From Prevotella sp. (GTDB taxonomy: Bacteria; Bacteroidota; Bacteroidia; Bacteroidales; Bacteroidaceae), in the NCBI GenBank assembly GCA_017483185.1, contig JAFULM010000007.1, positions 1 through 56,691 of the forward strand: a stretch of DNA of 56,691 nt, written 5' to 3'. Below the pieces are notes generated by a model, which had not been told where the DNA came from, ran no database searches, and saw nothing but the letters and a program-made list of their open reading frames with translations. Below are positions 7,892 through 18,249 of the stretch, in pieces. Made by a program: the position numbers and the translations under genes. Position 1 is the first letter of the stretch. Each line of letters starts with the position of its first letter.

Positions 7892-10300
7892 TTATCTTAC
7901 ATATTTCTTTCCGCGCATGATATATATGCCGCCACGCTCCGGCAAGCCGTTCATACGCATGCCGCAAAGGTTATATACGGTCTCCGCGTCGTTGCCATTG
8001 CGGCTGTTCTCACTGTTGACGCTCTCTATACCGGCGGCATCCTGTACGAGAATCCTTATCGTATCGGACAGTGTTACGCCCGAATCGCCGCCGGAGGAGC
8101 GCACTACAATTTCATAAAGGCCTTTGGAATCGGGCGTTCCCGTTATGGAGAAAGAGCCGTCCGGGGACTTCGTGAAATTGAAACATGGGGGAACGCCGTA
8201 TGATTTTATGTTCGTTCCATCAAGATATGTGCGGTAAACGATGGCACCGGTACAATTCTCCATGTCGCAGACAACAGGCTTCATGCTCTCTCCAAAATTG
8301 ACGGTCTGCTCCTTCGCTGAACCCTCACGGTAGATGAAATGGGGCGAGACGTAGTCAAGGAGATAATAACCGAGATGAGGCGGCTGGTTGTAGCCCACGT
8401 TCTGCCACGCAATGGAGAGACGGTACTGATGGTCGTGCATCAGCGTCGGCACCCGCAGTTTGGTGGCAACATTGGTCGAGAAGATATTGATGACGCTGGA
8501 GTCTGTCTTTGAAAAGAGTATTATCTCCTCGCGCCAGTCGCCGAACAGGTCGGCCGAAAGATTGGGATTGGCCTTCGTTCCGTATGACGCGGCATTGCCG
8601 TATCTGCCGAGCGACACCAGACGGTAGGTACCGTCCGTGGCCGTGGGCTTCTCCAGCTTCAGTCCGTCAAGCAGTTCGTCGTAGGCATCGCCATCCCAAT
8701 AAGTGCGGAAACAATAGCTCGGACGGGCTGCCACGGCCGTACTGATCACGCTGCCGTCAGCACCGCAGACATCATACGTGTCGGAACTCCAGAACTCGTG
8801 ACCGCGCCGCGTAGCATTTACGTCGGCCGACATGCCGCGCCCGGTGTCATCCTTGCCCGTGACATGGATGAGAATCTCGCCCGTGGCGGCATCGCGCACG
8901 GTCCAGCCGTAAGGCGCATCCTCATGCACCATAAAGAACTCCAGTCCCGGCCGGTCGGGCAACAGGTCGCCAAGATGCTGCGCGTCACCATGACCGAGGC
9001 CCGTACTGTAAAGCAGTGAGCCGTCGTCATCGATAGCTGCGCCGCCAAACATTATCTCGTCCTTGCCGTCATTGTCTACGTCGGCGACGGAAATATTGTG
9101 GCATCCCTGTCCGTAAGCCGTATTACCGGAACCGGTAATGCCGGAGGTATTGGTGGTATATGTCCATGATTGGGTGGTGCCGTCCTTATCGGTAAGCTGT
9201 ACTTCCGTCGGCGACAGCGAGGCATGAAGCCAGCGTGTGGACAACTTCTGCCCATCAAAATCAACAGCCCACAGGTAAGCACGTGTGTAATAGCCGCGGC
9301 ACATCACGGCGGAAGGATTGGCATCGGCACCTGCAAGATATGCCACACAGGCCAGATAGCGCTCCGCCCTGTTGCCGTAGACGTCGCCCCAGAATGATGC
9401 GTCAGTCGGATGGGAGGCTGCAGCACCGGTTCCGCCGGCACGGTTGGGAGTGTACCAGACGGTATGTATCGCCGCGCCGGTCATGCCGTCGAACACGGTC
9501 AGGAACTCCGCGCCACGCAGGATGTGGCCGTCGCCATTGACAAAGGACAGGCGGTTGTTGACGTTCTTTATGGCCGTGTCGTCTGACGCCTCGCTGACAT
9601 AGTTGCCCGCACCGTCCTTCGAGCCCGGTGCTGTCTTGCAGATCATCTCCGCCTTGCCGTCTCCGTCGAAGTCGTAGACCATAAACTGAGTGTAATGGGA
9701 GCCTGCCCGGATGTTGCTTCCCAAATCAATGCGCCACAGCCGCGTCGCCTTCGTATATGAATCGGAGAGCTTATAGCAGTCGAGAACAGGATTACCGGTA
9801 ATGCCGCTCTCCCCATTGTCCTTGCGGTTGTCCGGGTCCCACATCACGATGAGTTCATATTCGCCGTCACCATCCACATCGCCGACGGAGGTGTCGTGTG
9901 GGAAATAGTGATAGCCTTTGCCGCCGGCAGGTCGGTCAAGCTGGACGGTGGTGAATATATCGCCCCACGGTGACACCGCACCGGATGTCTCCTGTTCCAC
10001 TCCGTCGGCCTTTGCCACGACGCGATAGACACTTGACGGCGTTCCCTGGACATCGGCATAATTGCTGACTTTAAGATTGCTCGCCACGATGCGCTGGCCG
10101 TCATAAAGGTCGAAAGTCGTCGTCTTGTCGTCCGTCGCGAACACACGCCAGCTGACGAGATTGCCTTCCGCCATCTTTGTGGCCACCACCCCACGAGAAA
10201 GTTTCTCGTGGGGGAAAGCCTTGGTCATCTCCTGTGCGACGGCCTTAGCCCCGCAGGCCAACGCCATCGCACAGATAATAACAATCCTACATCCTAACAT
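7892..10300 (-). CDS. Rhamnogalacturonan lyase, family PL11, with type IX sorting tail
   Basis: This 802-residue protein has a signal peptide (about 1-22). An N-terminal FN3-like segment (LSRGVVATKM...LVSWR) is followed by the eight-bladed propeller of PL11 rhamnogalacturonan endolyases. The calcium-binding repeats are visible: DVDGDGEYELIVMWDPDN, DFDGDGKAEM with KTAPGSKDG, DVDNDGKDEI, and HGDAQHLGD. Family enzymes cut the rhamnose-galacturonate backbone by beta-elimination. After about residue 640 there is an immunoglobulin-like domain. The final 40 residues (YNLCGMRM...GGIYIMRGKKYVR) form a type A type IX sorting tail, which suggests surface display or release. The gene lies 12 bases after the 1066-residue protein gene and 7 bases before the GH2 gene. 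The family call is firm; YesW-like in name. Confidence 0.92.
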   Translation of the reverse strand: MLGCRIVIICAMALACGAKAVAQEMTKAFPHEKLSRGVVATKMAEGNLVSWRVFATDDKTTTFDLYDGQRIVASNLKVSNYADVQGTPSSVYRVVAKADGVEQETSGAVSPWGDIFTTVQLDRPAGGKGYHYFPHDTSVGDVDGDGEYELIVMWDPDNRKDNGESGITGNPVLDCYKLSDSYTKATRLWRIDLGSNIRAGSHYTQFMVYDFDGDGKAEMICKTAPGSKDGAGNYVSEASDDTAIKNVNNRLSFVNGDGHILRGAEFLTVFDGMTGAAIHTVWYTPNRAGGTGAAASHPTDASFWGDVYGNRAERYLACVAYLAGADANPSAVMCRGYYTRAYLWAVDFDGQKLSTRWLHASLSPTEVQLTDKDGTTQSWTYTTNTSGITGSGNTAYGQGCHNISVADVDNDGKDEIMFGGAAIDDDGSLLYSTGLGHGDAQHLGDLLPDRPGLEFFMVHEDAPYGWTVRDAATGEILIHVTGKDDTGRGMSADVNATRRGHEFWSSDTYDVCGADGSVISTAVAARPSYCFRTYWDGDAYDELLDGLKLEKPTATDGTYRLVSLGRYGNAASYGTKANPNLSADLFGDWREEIILFSKTDSSVINIFSTNVATKLRVPTLMHDHQYRLSIAWQNVGYNQPPHLGYYLLDYVSPHFIYREGSAKEQTVNFGESMKPVVCDMENCTGAIVYRTYLDGTNIKSYGVPPCFNFTKSPDGSFSITGTPDSKGLYEIVVRSSGGDSGVTLSDTIRILVQDAAGIESVNSENSRNGNDAETVYNLCGMRMNGLPERGGIYIMRGKKYVR

Positions 10301-10312
10301 ATTATCACTAAT

Positions 10313-13300
10313 TTACTTTATTACATATTTCTTGCCGTTGATGATGAATATGCCACGCTGCGGCATACGCACCCTCTGTCCTGCAAGGTTGTATATCGTT
10401 TGGGCGCGCTCTGCGGCGGAGTCAGAAGCCTCAACAGTATCAATGCCTGTAAGATTGCCCTTGTCGTCACCCAGGAAATAGAGCCGGAAGGCACTTACCC
10501 ATATAGCGGAAGACTGACGTATATTATAATATATGTGTATGTTCAGGTCCTCGGTACCGTCATATTGGAACTCAACCTTGTTTTCAATGGCCTGCGTGTC
10601 AAGTATCGGGAAGATATTCGTGGCGTGGGTATAGTCATAGAGCGTGAGTGTAGCGCCGTTGTCGTAAGTAAGGACATTGTCCTTCACGTCGTCATTAGTA
10701 TATCCCTCGACAAGTCCCTTAAGACGCACGCGCTCGTTTGCGCCGTGCAGCCAGATGTCGCGTGTGCCGTTATACCAGTCAAACTGGAAGTTGGAAGGTG
10801 CTGCCCAACGGAACGAGGCGTCTGCCTCAACGACATATTTGCCGGCCGGCATGTTCTTCAAATCCTGTCCGATGGTTCCGATATTGCCGGAAGAGGCGCG
10901 GAAATAGCCGTAGAATCCGCCTTCCTCACTGTAGACGAGGTCTTCCGTGGCCTCCACCGTCCATGCTTCCGGATTGTTCATCTCGGCGTCGTTGATGGCA
11001 AAGGTGACGTCGAAACATGTGCCTTCAGCCGGATAGACTCCGCTGAGCATGAACAATCGCTGGGCGCTGAGGAGAGCTTCCTTTGCCTCTTTGAGGACTT
11101 CAAGCGTGCCATTTGTCTTCGACTGAGCGGTGGCGATGGCATCGGCGAAAGGCTTTGTTTCAACGCCATTAGGATTGCGTGACGAAGAGAGATAGCCCTG
11201 AGCGACGGCTATGGCATTTTCCAGCGCCTCCTTAGCTTCTGCTATTGCGCCGGCCTTGGAGTCCTCGTCATATTTGTCGGCCGGTCCATAGTATCTTAAC
11301 ACGACATTACCCATTGTTATTGTGTTGCAGACCGCATTTTCACGACCGTCGAGTCCGATACGCATCATCGTTCCGTCATTGACGGTAAGTTTTATCGTGA
11401 ATGTCTGCGGAGCGCTCTTGGTGTGCACCTGCAGTTTCTCGTCACCGGCGATAAGATAGACACCGGTTTCTTCCGAATCCGAAGACTGCTGCTCATTGAG
11501 AGCGATTATCTCGGCGGACAGCTCATAGACACCCGCACCGGGAAGCTCCACATCCTGCCATACATACTTGGCATCATGGGCTGTCACGCCACGCCATACA
11601 TGAATGGCACGGCCCGTCGTGAATCTGTCGTCCTTGATATACTTCCAGTTGCCGAGATCATCCGTCTCCCATCCATACGACTCGTTGGCAAAGGTCTCGT
11701 TGAAGAAGCGTACGTTCATCGGTGTGTTATAGCTGGCCGTGCCCTTCAGGAAGTTGTTTTCAGCGTCGAGCAGAGCCTTGTTCTTCTCGGTGACGGCGTC
11801 GTCCGGCCGTTCGGTCAGGGCAGCGAAATACTGGTCGACGGCATTGATTACGGCCGTGAGGGTCTCGTCTGCGTTGGCAATGGCTTTGGCATGAGCAAGG
11901 TCATTGCGGAGATTGGTATAACCGACATTGGCGTGGATGTAGTCAGCAATACCGTTGAGCACCTCACGCGACTGCGTGGTGATTTCCTCCATGTCCCTTG
12001 AACTGTCATATATGTTCTGCGCGGCGGCAATCTTCTCCGAGAAAGCCGTCTTCTCAAAGAGATAATCAGGCATCGTGATGACGATATTCGCCGAATCTAT
12101 CGCCTCGCGGAGAGACTTGCGGGCCGCAGCCAGTTCCTTTCCGAGGACATACTCCTCAATGACAGAGGGATCCGTGCCTATATAACGCAGTTCGGCATCA
12201 TCAAAAGAATACCAATGTCCCTGCTTGCCTGTTATGCTGACGCCGAACGAGATCTTCTCTCCTTCACGCACCTCACCGATTGTATAAAAGGTGTTCACAT
12301 GACCGACCTCAAGCGGCGTGGCCTGTGTCTTGCCGTCGTTCACGAACAACGATGTTCCCTCTATATCATAATCGTAATCTGGATTTGAGGTACGTCCCTC
12401 AAAGCGGTAGCCCAGTCCGCGGATAGAGAAGAGATATTCTCCCGGAGGCAGGTCTGCCGTCTGGCGCAGCTCGCCGTCTTTCAGTTCTGTGGTGCCATTG
12501 CCGACCTGATAGTCGACATAGACACTATTGAAATACGCCTGACTGCGTGAGGGATATGACGGCGGCATGAGCATCCAACGGTCTCCGGCTCCCGGAGTGC
12601 ACACCCACGCATCACTGTCGCCGATGTTGCCCACCTTCCACTGCGGTGCTGTTATTCCTGTCTCGAAATCCATGTACTTCAGATATTCGTTACATTTGAC
12701 GGTGTTCGCATCAAGGAAAGTAGCAAGGAATTCCGTGTAGAAGGTTGACTCAATATCTTCTATCGTATAAGCATCGTGAAGCCCGGCTTCGTATGAACCG
12801 AGTATAACATCGTTGACAACATTCCTGAACTCTTCCTTGCCGTTGGGGAAACGCGGGTCGTCAAGGAAACGGGAAGCCACGTCATACAACTTCTTCAACC
12901 TTCGGTCATCTCCACATTCGTATGCATCAAACACTCCGAAGTCAGTAAAGCTGTCTCCGACCTGAAGACCGGAAAAGTTGATTACGATATAGCCATTTGC
13001 CGCAGGGGTATAGTTATAAGTTATCTCCGTCCAATCAGATGTATAGCTCTTTGTCTTTGCTATCGCGACAAAACCGTCTGACTTGAGCGAACAGGAACCA
13101 TCGGTATTGTAATAGACGTTCTGATAATTCATTTCCTCGTTACTGACACTTGTCGTGCTGCTGATATCCATAGAACGTGCCTTATATGTAATGACGTATG
13201 TCCGTCCTCCCTGAACGGGGAAGGTCTTCAGGATACTCGCGCCATCACTGTTGGTGCCGTATCTCAGCACCGTCAGGCAGTTCGTCCCGTCAGGACCGCT

Positions 13301-13513
13301 GCCATCAACGGAAAAATCGTCACCACTCAACGTTTCCCCGGTGGCTGTGGTCCACCCGTCAAGACCGTTACCGAACATACCGTTCTCTACCTGATTGCGA
13401 CCAGTGAGGTAGAAACAGGCGGCCTTCGTATAAACATAGTCTCCTTGCGTGACAGCAAGAGACACAAGGCTACATGCCAGAAACAAGATTGTTGTAGATA
13501 GATGTTTAATCAT
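10313..13513 (-). CDS. Large secreted multi-domain protein of unknown function, first gene of pectin operon
   Basis: I do not recognise a catalytic family in this 1066-residue protein. It has a signal peptide (about 1-20). Beta-rich segments resembling carbohydrate-binding jelly rolls lie at about 40-195 (NGLDGWTTATGE..., a family-4/9/22-like style), 280-440, 600-740 and 850-1010. They alternate with short helical bundles rich in Ala, Glu and Lys at about 445-590 and 750-835, similar to FIVAR-type spacers. The C-terminus has the IYNLAGQRV...RGIFIINGKKYVIK sorting tail, so the protein is probably on the surface. It is the promoter-proximal gene of a pectin operon and is followed 12 bases later by the lyase. 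A polysaccharide-capturing or scaffolding role is inferred from domain style and position only. A catalytic function hidden in one domain cannot be excluded. Confidence 0.75.
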   Translation of the reverse strand: MIKHLSTTILFLACSLVSLAVTQGDYVYTKAACFYLTGRNQVENGMFGNGLDGWTTATGETLSGDDFSVDGSGPDGTNCLTVLRYGTNSDGASILKTFPVQGGRTYVITYKARSMDISSTTSVSNEEMNYQNVYYNTDGSCSLKSDGFVAIAKTKSYTSDWTEITYNYTPAANGYIVINFSGLQVGDSFTDFGVFDAYECGDDRRLKKLYDVASRFLDDPRFPNGKEEFRNVVNDVILGSYEAGLHDAYTIEDIESTFYTEFLATFLDANTVKCNEYLKYMDFETGITAPQWKVGNIGDSDAWVCTPGAGDRWMLMPPSYPSRSQAYFNSVYVDYQVGNGTTELKDGELRQTADLPPGEYLFSIRGLGYRFEGRTSNPDYDYDIEGTSLFVNDGKTQATPLEVGHVNTFYTIGEVREGEKISFGVSITGKQGHWYSFDDAELRYIGTDPSVIEEYVLGKELAAARKSLREAIDSANIVITMPDYLFEKTAFSEKIAAAQNIYDSSRDMEEITTQSREVLNGIADYIHANVGYTNLRNDLAHAKAIANADETLTAVINAVDQYFAALTERPDDAVTEKNKALLDAENNFLKGTASYNTPMNVRFFNETFANESYGWETDDLGNWKYIKDDRFTTGRAIHVWRGVTAHDAKYVWQDVELPGAGVYELSAEIIALNEQQSSDSEETGVYLIAGDEKLQVHTKSAPQTFTIKLTVNDGTMMRIGLDGRENAVCNTITMGNVVLRYYGPADKYDEDSKAGAIAEAKEALENAIAVAQGYLSSSRNPNGVETKPFADAIATAQSKTNGTLEVLKEAKEALLSAQRLFMLSGVYPAEGTCFDVTFAINDAEMNNPEAWTVEATEDLVYSEEGGFYGYFRASSGNIGTIGQDLKNMPAGKYVVEADASFRWAAPSNFQFDWYNGTRDIWLHGANERVRLKGLVEGYTNDDVKDNVLTYDNGATLTLYDYTHATNIFPILDTQAIENKVEFQYDGTEDLNIHIYYNIRQSSAIWVSAFRLYFLGDDKGNLTGIDTVEASDSAAERAQTIYNLAGQRVRMPQRGIFIINGKKYVIK

Positions 13514-13566
13514 TTTCTTAATGGTTTTTAATTAGGTATAAAGCTGATTTTGTTTGATTTATGCCG

Positions 13567-13574
13567 CAAAATTA
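13567..13574 (-). promoter_or_regulatory. Candidate -7 element of the pectin operon
   Basis: On the minus strand this reads TAATTTTG, a match to the Bacteroidetes TAnnTTTG element, 53 bases upstream of the first operon gene. No clear -33 TTTG is present at the usual distance, which is common for promoters that need an activator such as the divergent sensor-regulator. Confidence 0.45.
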
Positions 13575-13648
13575 TATATCGGGTGTTCCTTTTTTATTTG
13601 TTTTTGTGCTTTTTTATTTGATTTCATGCGCAACAACGAAATAAATGC

Positions 13649-13656
13649 TATCTTTG
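13649..13656 (+). promoter_or_regulatory. Candidate -7 element of the hybrid sensor gene
   Basis: TATCTTTG matches TAnnTTTG and ends 25 bases before the start codon at 13682. No -33 box is visible at 19-21 bases. The two divergent starts are only 168 bases apart, so regulator binding sites for both directions probably lie in 13514-13681. Confidence 0.5.
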
Positions 13657-13681
13657 CTGCATAATCCATACCGTCTACCTT

Positions 13682-16600
13682 ATGCAGAAACTGTTTTTGC
13701 TCATCATCATCTTGTTGACATCCGGTGTCTCTTTCGCAGCGGAAGAAATAACGGCCTATCATCTTTCCACGACAAACGGACTGCCGGACAACGATATCAG
13801 ATATATCGACAGCGACAGTAAAGGTTTTCTCTATCTCACGTCAAAGTATTACACATGGCAGTATGACGGATATTCATATCGTCTGATGAACGACAGTGTC
13901 TTCCGACATTACCAGACAAAGAGCCGGAGCACGAAGAAGGACGCGGAAGGTTGGATGGCGGACAACAGAGGCAACAGATATAAGGTCAGCGACGGTATGG
14001 TTGTCTACCGCGAGCGTCACACCGGCCAGACCTATAGCTTCAACGTCTATGACGAGCGAGTCGCAGCACTGGTGAACTCGCTTAAAGTCTTTGTCGTCAC
14101 CGATCGGAAAGGACGCATTTGGGCGTCGGTCAACGGCAACGGAGTGTTCATCTACGACAAGAAGACCGCGGCCGTGAGACACCTTTGCGCCGCAGACAAC
14201 AACAGTGTGATCGACTATGACATGATTGTCGCCATCCATGAAGACCGTAACGGCGACATATGGGTGTCACAGGAGCACTACGGCATCGTCCGGCTGAGAT
14301 GCGAGCGGCAGATGGTCAGCGTGACATTCCTCGACGGAGAGAGACATTCGCCGACGTACAGCAACGTCCGGATGATGCAGAAGCAGGAGGACGGCACCTA
14401 TCTGATAGCCAACAACACGGGACGTGTCATGCTGGCCGATGGGGCGATGAGGACGTTCACACCATTGAAAGTGCCGGACGAGAACTATCTGTCGGCCTGC
14501 CGTGACGCGGAGGGCAGACTGTGGTTAGGAGCGAGGCAACACGGCGTATTAATAGAAGGCCGGTGGTTTTCCGGCGGCAGGGTCGACTGTATCTACCGTG
14601 ACAACCGGGGAAGGATGTGGATCTGCGGTATCACCAATGACTTGAAGATTCTGAAATATGACAATGGTACCGTGACGGAACGGACCGTGATAAGCGGCAT
14701 TGCGCCCCGTTTCATGTACGAGGACAGCCGTGGCATGGTGTGGCTTTGCGCGAACACCGGCCTCTATGTCTTCAGACCCGATGAGCTGTCAGACGACAAG
14801 AGCAGAATCAGGAAAGTGACATCCACCCCTACCCGCACTGCATTTGAGGACTCACGGCACAAGATGTGGATTGGTACGGAGAACAAAGGACTGCTGATTG
14901 GCAGCCCGGACAGCAGGGACGAGACCCAGTTCAGGATTCTGTCCAGCGCAGACGGACTGCCGAACAACGTGGTGCAGGGCATTTTAGAGACAAGAGACGG
15001 AACTGTCTGTATCACAACCGAGGACGGCTGCGCCATCGTCGACGCCAAGGGAAAGGACGTGTTGAGGACCATCTACTTTGATAATGAGATGAGACGGAAC
15101 TTCTATAACGAACGCTGTATAGCCGGCCTGACGGACGGAAGGACAGCGCTGGGGTCGTTAGACGGTATCGTGATAGTGGACACCCGGGGAACATCTCTCA
15201 GACAAGCAGGAGGAACCAATCTGCCGGTCAGCATCACGGGCATGACCATCAACGGCATACAGACGTATGAGATGACCGAAGACTGTCCCTTCAATGGTGA
15301 TATAAGCGACGTAAGGGAAATGACACTGAAGCATAATCAGAATTCAATAACGCTCTTCTTTTCCGATTTCTCCTACGGCGACAGGATGCAGACGGACTAT
15401 TCATACAGGATGATAGGATTGGACGAGACATGGAGCACGCCGTCGGAATACAACTTTGCGACGTTCCGCGACCTGAAGCCCGGCAGATATGTCTTTCAGG
15501 TGAGACACCGCCGGCGTGGCGGCGAATGGATTACAGACGAGCAGCTGCTGGCCGTCACGGTGCTTCCTCCGTTCTGGGCCACGTGGTGGGCGATGATGCT
15601 CTATGGCATTGCGGCCACGGTCATCGGCCTCATTGTTTATAGAAACGCCCGGACGATGTACCGTCTGCGCAGGGACGTCGAGGTGGAAAGACAACTGACA
15701 GAATACAAACTGCGGTTCTTCACCAACATATCCCATGAGTTCCGCACACCACTGACCATAATCAAGGGTGCTATGGAACGCATGAGGGCGCAGGAAGTAC
15801 CGGGTGACATGAAGATGCCATTGTCAAACATACAGAGAAGTGTAGGACGCATGTCACGGCTCATCAACCAACTGCTGGAGTTCAGAAAGATGCAGAATGG
15901 GAAACTTTCGCTGGCCCTTCAGGAAACGGAGATTGTCGGCTTCGTGAGAGATATATGGGAAACCTTTGCGGATGTGGCGGAAGAGAAACACATCAGCAGA
16001 TCGTTCGTGACGCAGGAAAAGACGATGCAGGTGTTTGCCGACCGCAGCTCGCTTGACAAGATTGTCCACAACCTGCTGTCAAACGCCTTTAAGTACACAC
16101 CTGACGGCGGTACCGTCACATTGTCCATAAAACACGACAAGGAGACACTCCGGCTGGTTGTGACAGACACCGGAGTCGGCATATCACCGGAGAAGAAAAA
16201 AGAACTCTTCTCACGCTTTGTCACGGGCAAGGTTTCGGCCGACAGCATCGGCATCGGGCTCAACCTGACATGGGAACTCGTACGCACACATCACGGCACG
16301 ATCATCCACGAAGACAATCCCGTAGGCGGCTGTATCTTCACCGTCTCACTGCCTATGGACAGAAGCGTCTATGCGGAAGAGGACTTCATGAGGGAAACGT
16401 CCGTTCTGATCGCCAGCGGTGCGACGACACAGGAAACGGAAAGACGCTATCAGGAGATGGCCCCGCCGCCGATGAACGACGTGAGAGTGCTCGTGGCGGA
16501 AGACGACACTGACGTCGCCCTGCTGCTGCGCAGCGTATTGGGACGATATTTCATTGTCGACGTGGCCCACGACGGCGTGGAGGCATGGGAGAGGCTGCAA

Positions 16601-17251
16601 GACCCGACGGACTATCGGCTGCTGCTGACCGACGTGATGATGCCGCGCATGAACGGCTATGAGCTGATAAGGAAAATGCGGCAGGACGGGCGTTGCTCCC
16701 GGATACCCATAATCATGCTGACAGCCCTTGAGTCTGACGAAGAACGGGCTAAGGCTCTTGAGGAAGGTGTCAGCGCGTTCATCGGCAAACCTTTCAACAC
16801 AGAGGTGTTGGTGGCCCAATGCGTGAACCTCCTGAACAGGACGCGCGAAAACACCTCCAAAGCACAGTCTCCCGCTGACAATAAAGCGGCCGTGAAGCCA
16901 GCCGGCGTGCCGAAACTCATCACTGAGGAGAAGGACAGGATGTTCCTGAGACAGTTAGACAATATTATAATGGAGAGAATCGGTGACGCCATGCTCGACG
17001 TAGATACACTGAGCTCGCTGTTCGGCATGAGCAAGACGCCCTTCAACAAACGGGTAAAGACACTGACGGGGGAGACACCTGCCGCATACGTCCGCAACAT
17101 CAGGCTGCAACGGGCATACGACATTCTCGTCGCTCCGGACAACACGATGAACGTACAGCAGATAGCAACGTCCGTGGGTTTCTACAATTCCCAGCATTTC
17201 TCCGTGGCGTTTAAGAACAAGTTCGGTGTTTCCCCGAAACAATGCATGTAG
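13682..17251 (+). CDS. Hybrid two-component system regulator of the pectin locus
   Basis: This single 1189-residue chain combines sensor and regulator. It has a signal peptide (1-19), then about 500 residues of periplasmic two-bladed propeller repeats (ITAYHLSTTNGLPDNDI, GRIWASVNGNGVFIYD and similar), then a Y_Y_Y domain near 545-615. One membrane segment lies near 628-650. The HisKA domain has H685 in NISHEFRTPLT. An ATPase domain runs to about 895, and the receiver has the phospho-acceptor D984 in LLTDVMMPRMNG. An AraC-type helix-turn-helix covers about 1100-1189. This is the standard Bacteroidetes carbohydrate sensor, which activates a neighbouring utilisation locus when its periplasmic domain binds an oligosaccharide. 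It is divergent from the pectin operon, so that operon is the likely target. All key residues are present. Confidence 0.95.
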   Translation: MQKLFLLIIILLTSGVSFAAEEITAYHLSTTNGLPDNDIRYIDSDSKGFLYLTSKYYTWQYDGYSYRLMNDSVFRHYQTKSRSTKKDAEGWMADNRGNRYKVSDGMVVYRERHTGQTYSFNVYDERVAALVNSLKVFVVTDRKGRIWASVNGNGVFIYDKKTAAVRHLCAADNNSVIDYDMIVAIHEDRNGDIWVSQEHYGIVRLRCERQMVSVTFLDGERHSPTYSNVRMMQKQEDGTYLIANNTGRVMLADGAMRTFTPLKVPDENYLSACRDAEGRLWLGARQHGVLIEGRWFSGGRVDCIYRDNRGRMWICGITNDLKILKYDNGTVTERTVISGIAPRFMYEDSRGMVWLCANTGLYVFRPDELSDDKSRIRKVTSTPTRTAFEDSRHKMWIGTENKGLLIGSPDSRDETQFRILSSADGLPNNVVQGILETRDGTVCITTEDGCAIVDAKGKDVLRTIYFDNEMRRNFYNERCIAGLTDGRTALGSLDGIVIVDTRGTSLRQAGGTNLPVSITGMTINGIQTYEMTEDCPFNGDISDVREMTLKHNQNSITLFFSDFSYGDRMQTDYSYRMIGLDETWSTPSEYNFATFRDLKPGRYVFQVRHRRRGGEWITDEQLLAVTVLPPFWATWWAMMLYGIAATVIGLIVYRNARTMYRLRRDVEVERQLTEYKLRFFTNISHEFRTPLTIIKGAMERMRAQEVPGDMKMPLSNIQRSVGRMSRLINQLLEFRKMQNGKLSLALQETEIVGFVRDIWETFADVAEEKHISRSFVTQEKTMQVFADRSSLDKIVHNLLSNAFKYTPDGGTVTLSIKHDKETLRLVVTDTGVGISPEKKKELFSRFVTGKVSADSIGIGLNLTWELVRTHHGTIIHEDNPVGGCIFTVSLPMDRSVYAEEDFMRETSVLIASGATTQETERRYQEMAPPPMNDVRVLVAEDDTDVALLLRSVLGRYFIVDVAHDGVEAWERLQDPTDYRLLLTDVMMPRMNGYELIRKMRQDGRCSRIPIIMLTALESDEERAKALEEGVSAFIGKPFNTEVLVAQCVNLLNRTRENTSKAQSPADNKAAVKPAGVPKLITEEKDRMFLRQLDNIIMERIGDAMLDVDTLSSLFGMSKTPFNKRVKTLTGETPAAYVRNIRLQRAYDILVAPDNTMNVQQIATSVGFYNSQHFSVAFKNKFGVSPKQCM

Positions 17252-17280
17252 ACGGGGCGTGACAAATCCGCGGGAATTCC

Positions 17281-17970
17281 CTATCTCGTCGCCTCGGCAA
17301 AGCGCTCCATCAGCCACGCCTTCTGCTGGTCGATGGTCAGATAGCTGTTGTCGAGCGTGAGGGCGTCGGCAGCCTTGGTCAGCGGAGACACCTCGCGATT
17401 GGAGTCTATGTAGTCACGCTCCTCGATGTTGTGGAGTATGCGGTCGTAGTCTGCCGGCATGCCCTTCGCCTTCAGTTCGTCGTAACGGCGGCGGGCACGC
17501 ACATCGGCTTCGGCCGTGACGAAAATTTTCAGTTCGGCGTCGGGAAATACAGTCGTTCCGATGTCCCGTCCGTCCATGACGATACCCTTCTCACGTCCCA
17601 TGCGCTGCTGCTGGGCGACCAGCGCGGCACGCACTGCTGGCTGGGCGGCTACGGGGCTGACATGTGTCGAAACCTCCATCGTACGTATCTCGCGTTCGAC
17701 ATTCTCGCCGTTGAGACACGCCTCGGGCAAGCCCGTGGTCTCGTTGCGCACAAACGTGATCTCTATCTGCGGCAAGTGACGCTCCAATTCGGCCACCTTG
17801 ACCTTGCCGCCGTTCTCGAAGAGCCCGTTGCGCAGGGCGTAAAGCGTCACGCATCGGTACATGGCTCCCGTGTCCACATAGATATATCCCACCTCCCGGG
17901 CGAGGTCTTTGGCCATCGTGCTCTTGCCGCACGAAGAGAATCCGTCGATGGCTATCACAATCTTTTTCAT
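17281..17970 (-). CDS. cmk: Cytidylate kinase
   Basis: This 229-residue protein transfers phosphate from ATP to CMP and dCMP in the cytoplasm. The P-loop GFSSCGKST at 9-17 follows [14 protein letters not shown] (about 31-39) is the conserved cytidylate kinase segment, and [14 protein letters not shown] near 145 and the RRYDE lid region are also present. Length is normal. The gene converges with the hybrid sensor gene, with 29 bases between them. From memory, porQ and ispH are common neighbours of cmk in Bacteroidetes. Here porQ is separated from it by the Panacea toxin-antitoxin pair, and ispH is 23 kb away. Confidence 0.95.
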   Translation of the reverse strand: MKKIVIAIDGFSSCGKSTMAKDLAREVGYIYVDTGAMYRCVTLYALRNGLFENGGKVKVAELERHLPQIEITFVRNETTGLPEACLNGENVEREIRTMEVSTHVSPVAAQPAVRAALVAQQQRMGREKGIVMDGRDIGTTVFPDAELKIFVTAEADVRARRRYDELKAKGMPADYDRILHNIEERDYIDSNREVSPLTKAADALTLDNSYLTIDQQKAWLMERFAEATR

Positions 17971-18249
17971 GTCGTTTTTATACTTTTAATTATCAATAGT
18001 TTTTAATTTTACGAATATAAATCCGACAACAATCCGGCATGTGCCGTGCCGCCGTATTCTGTCATTTGCCTTAATCGTTCCTCGTTTTCGAGGATAAAGA
18101 GAACCATTAAGCGGCTGCAATATTACAAAAAGTTTTTCTAAAAACCCTCATGGGGACTGGAAAACTGTAGCTTTCCAACTTTATCTCCGTCTTATTAAGA
18201 CGGCATTGCAGTTGATTTATACTGATTTATTCAGATTTCTGATAAAAAT

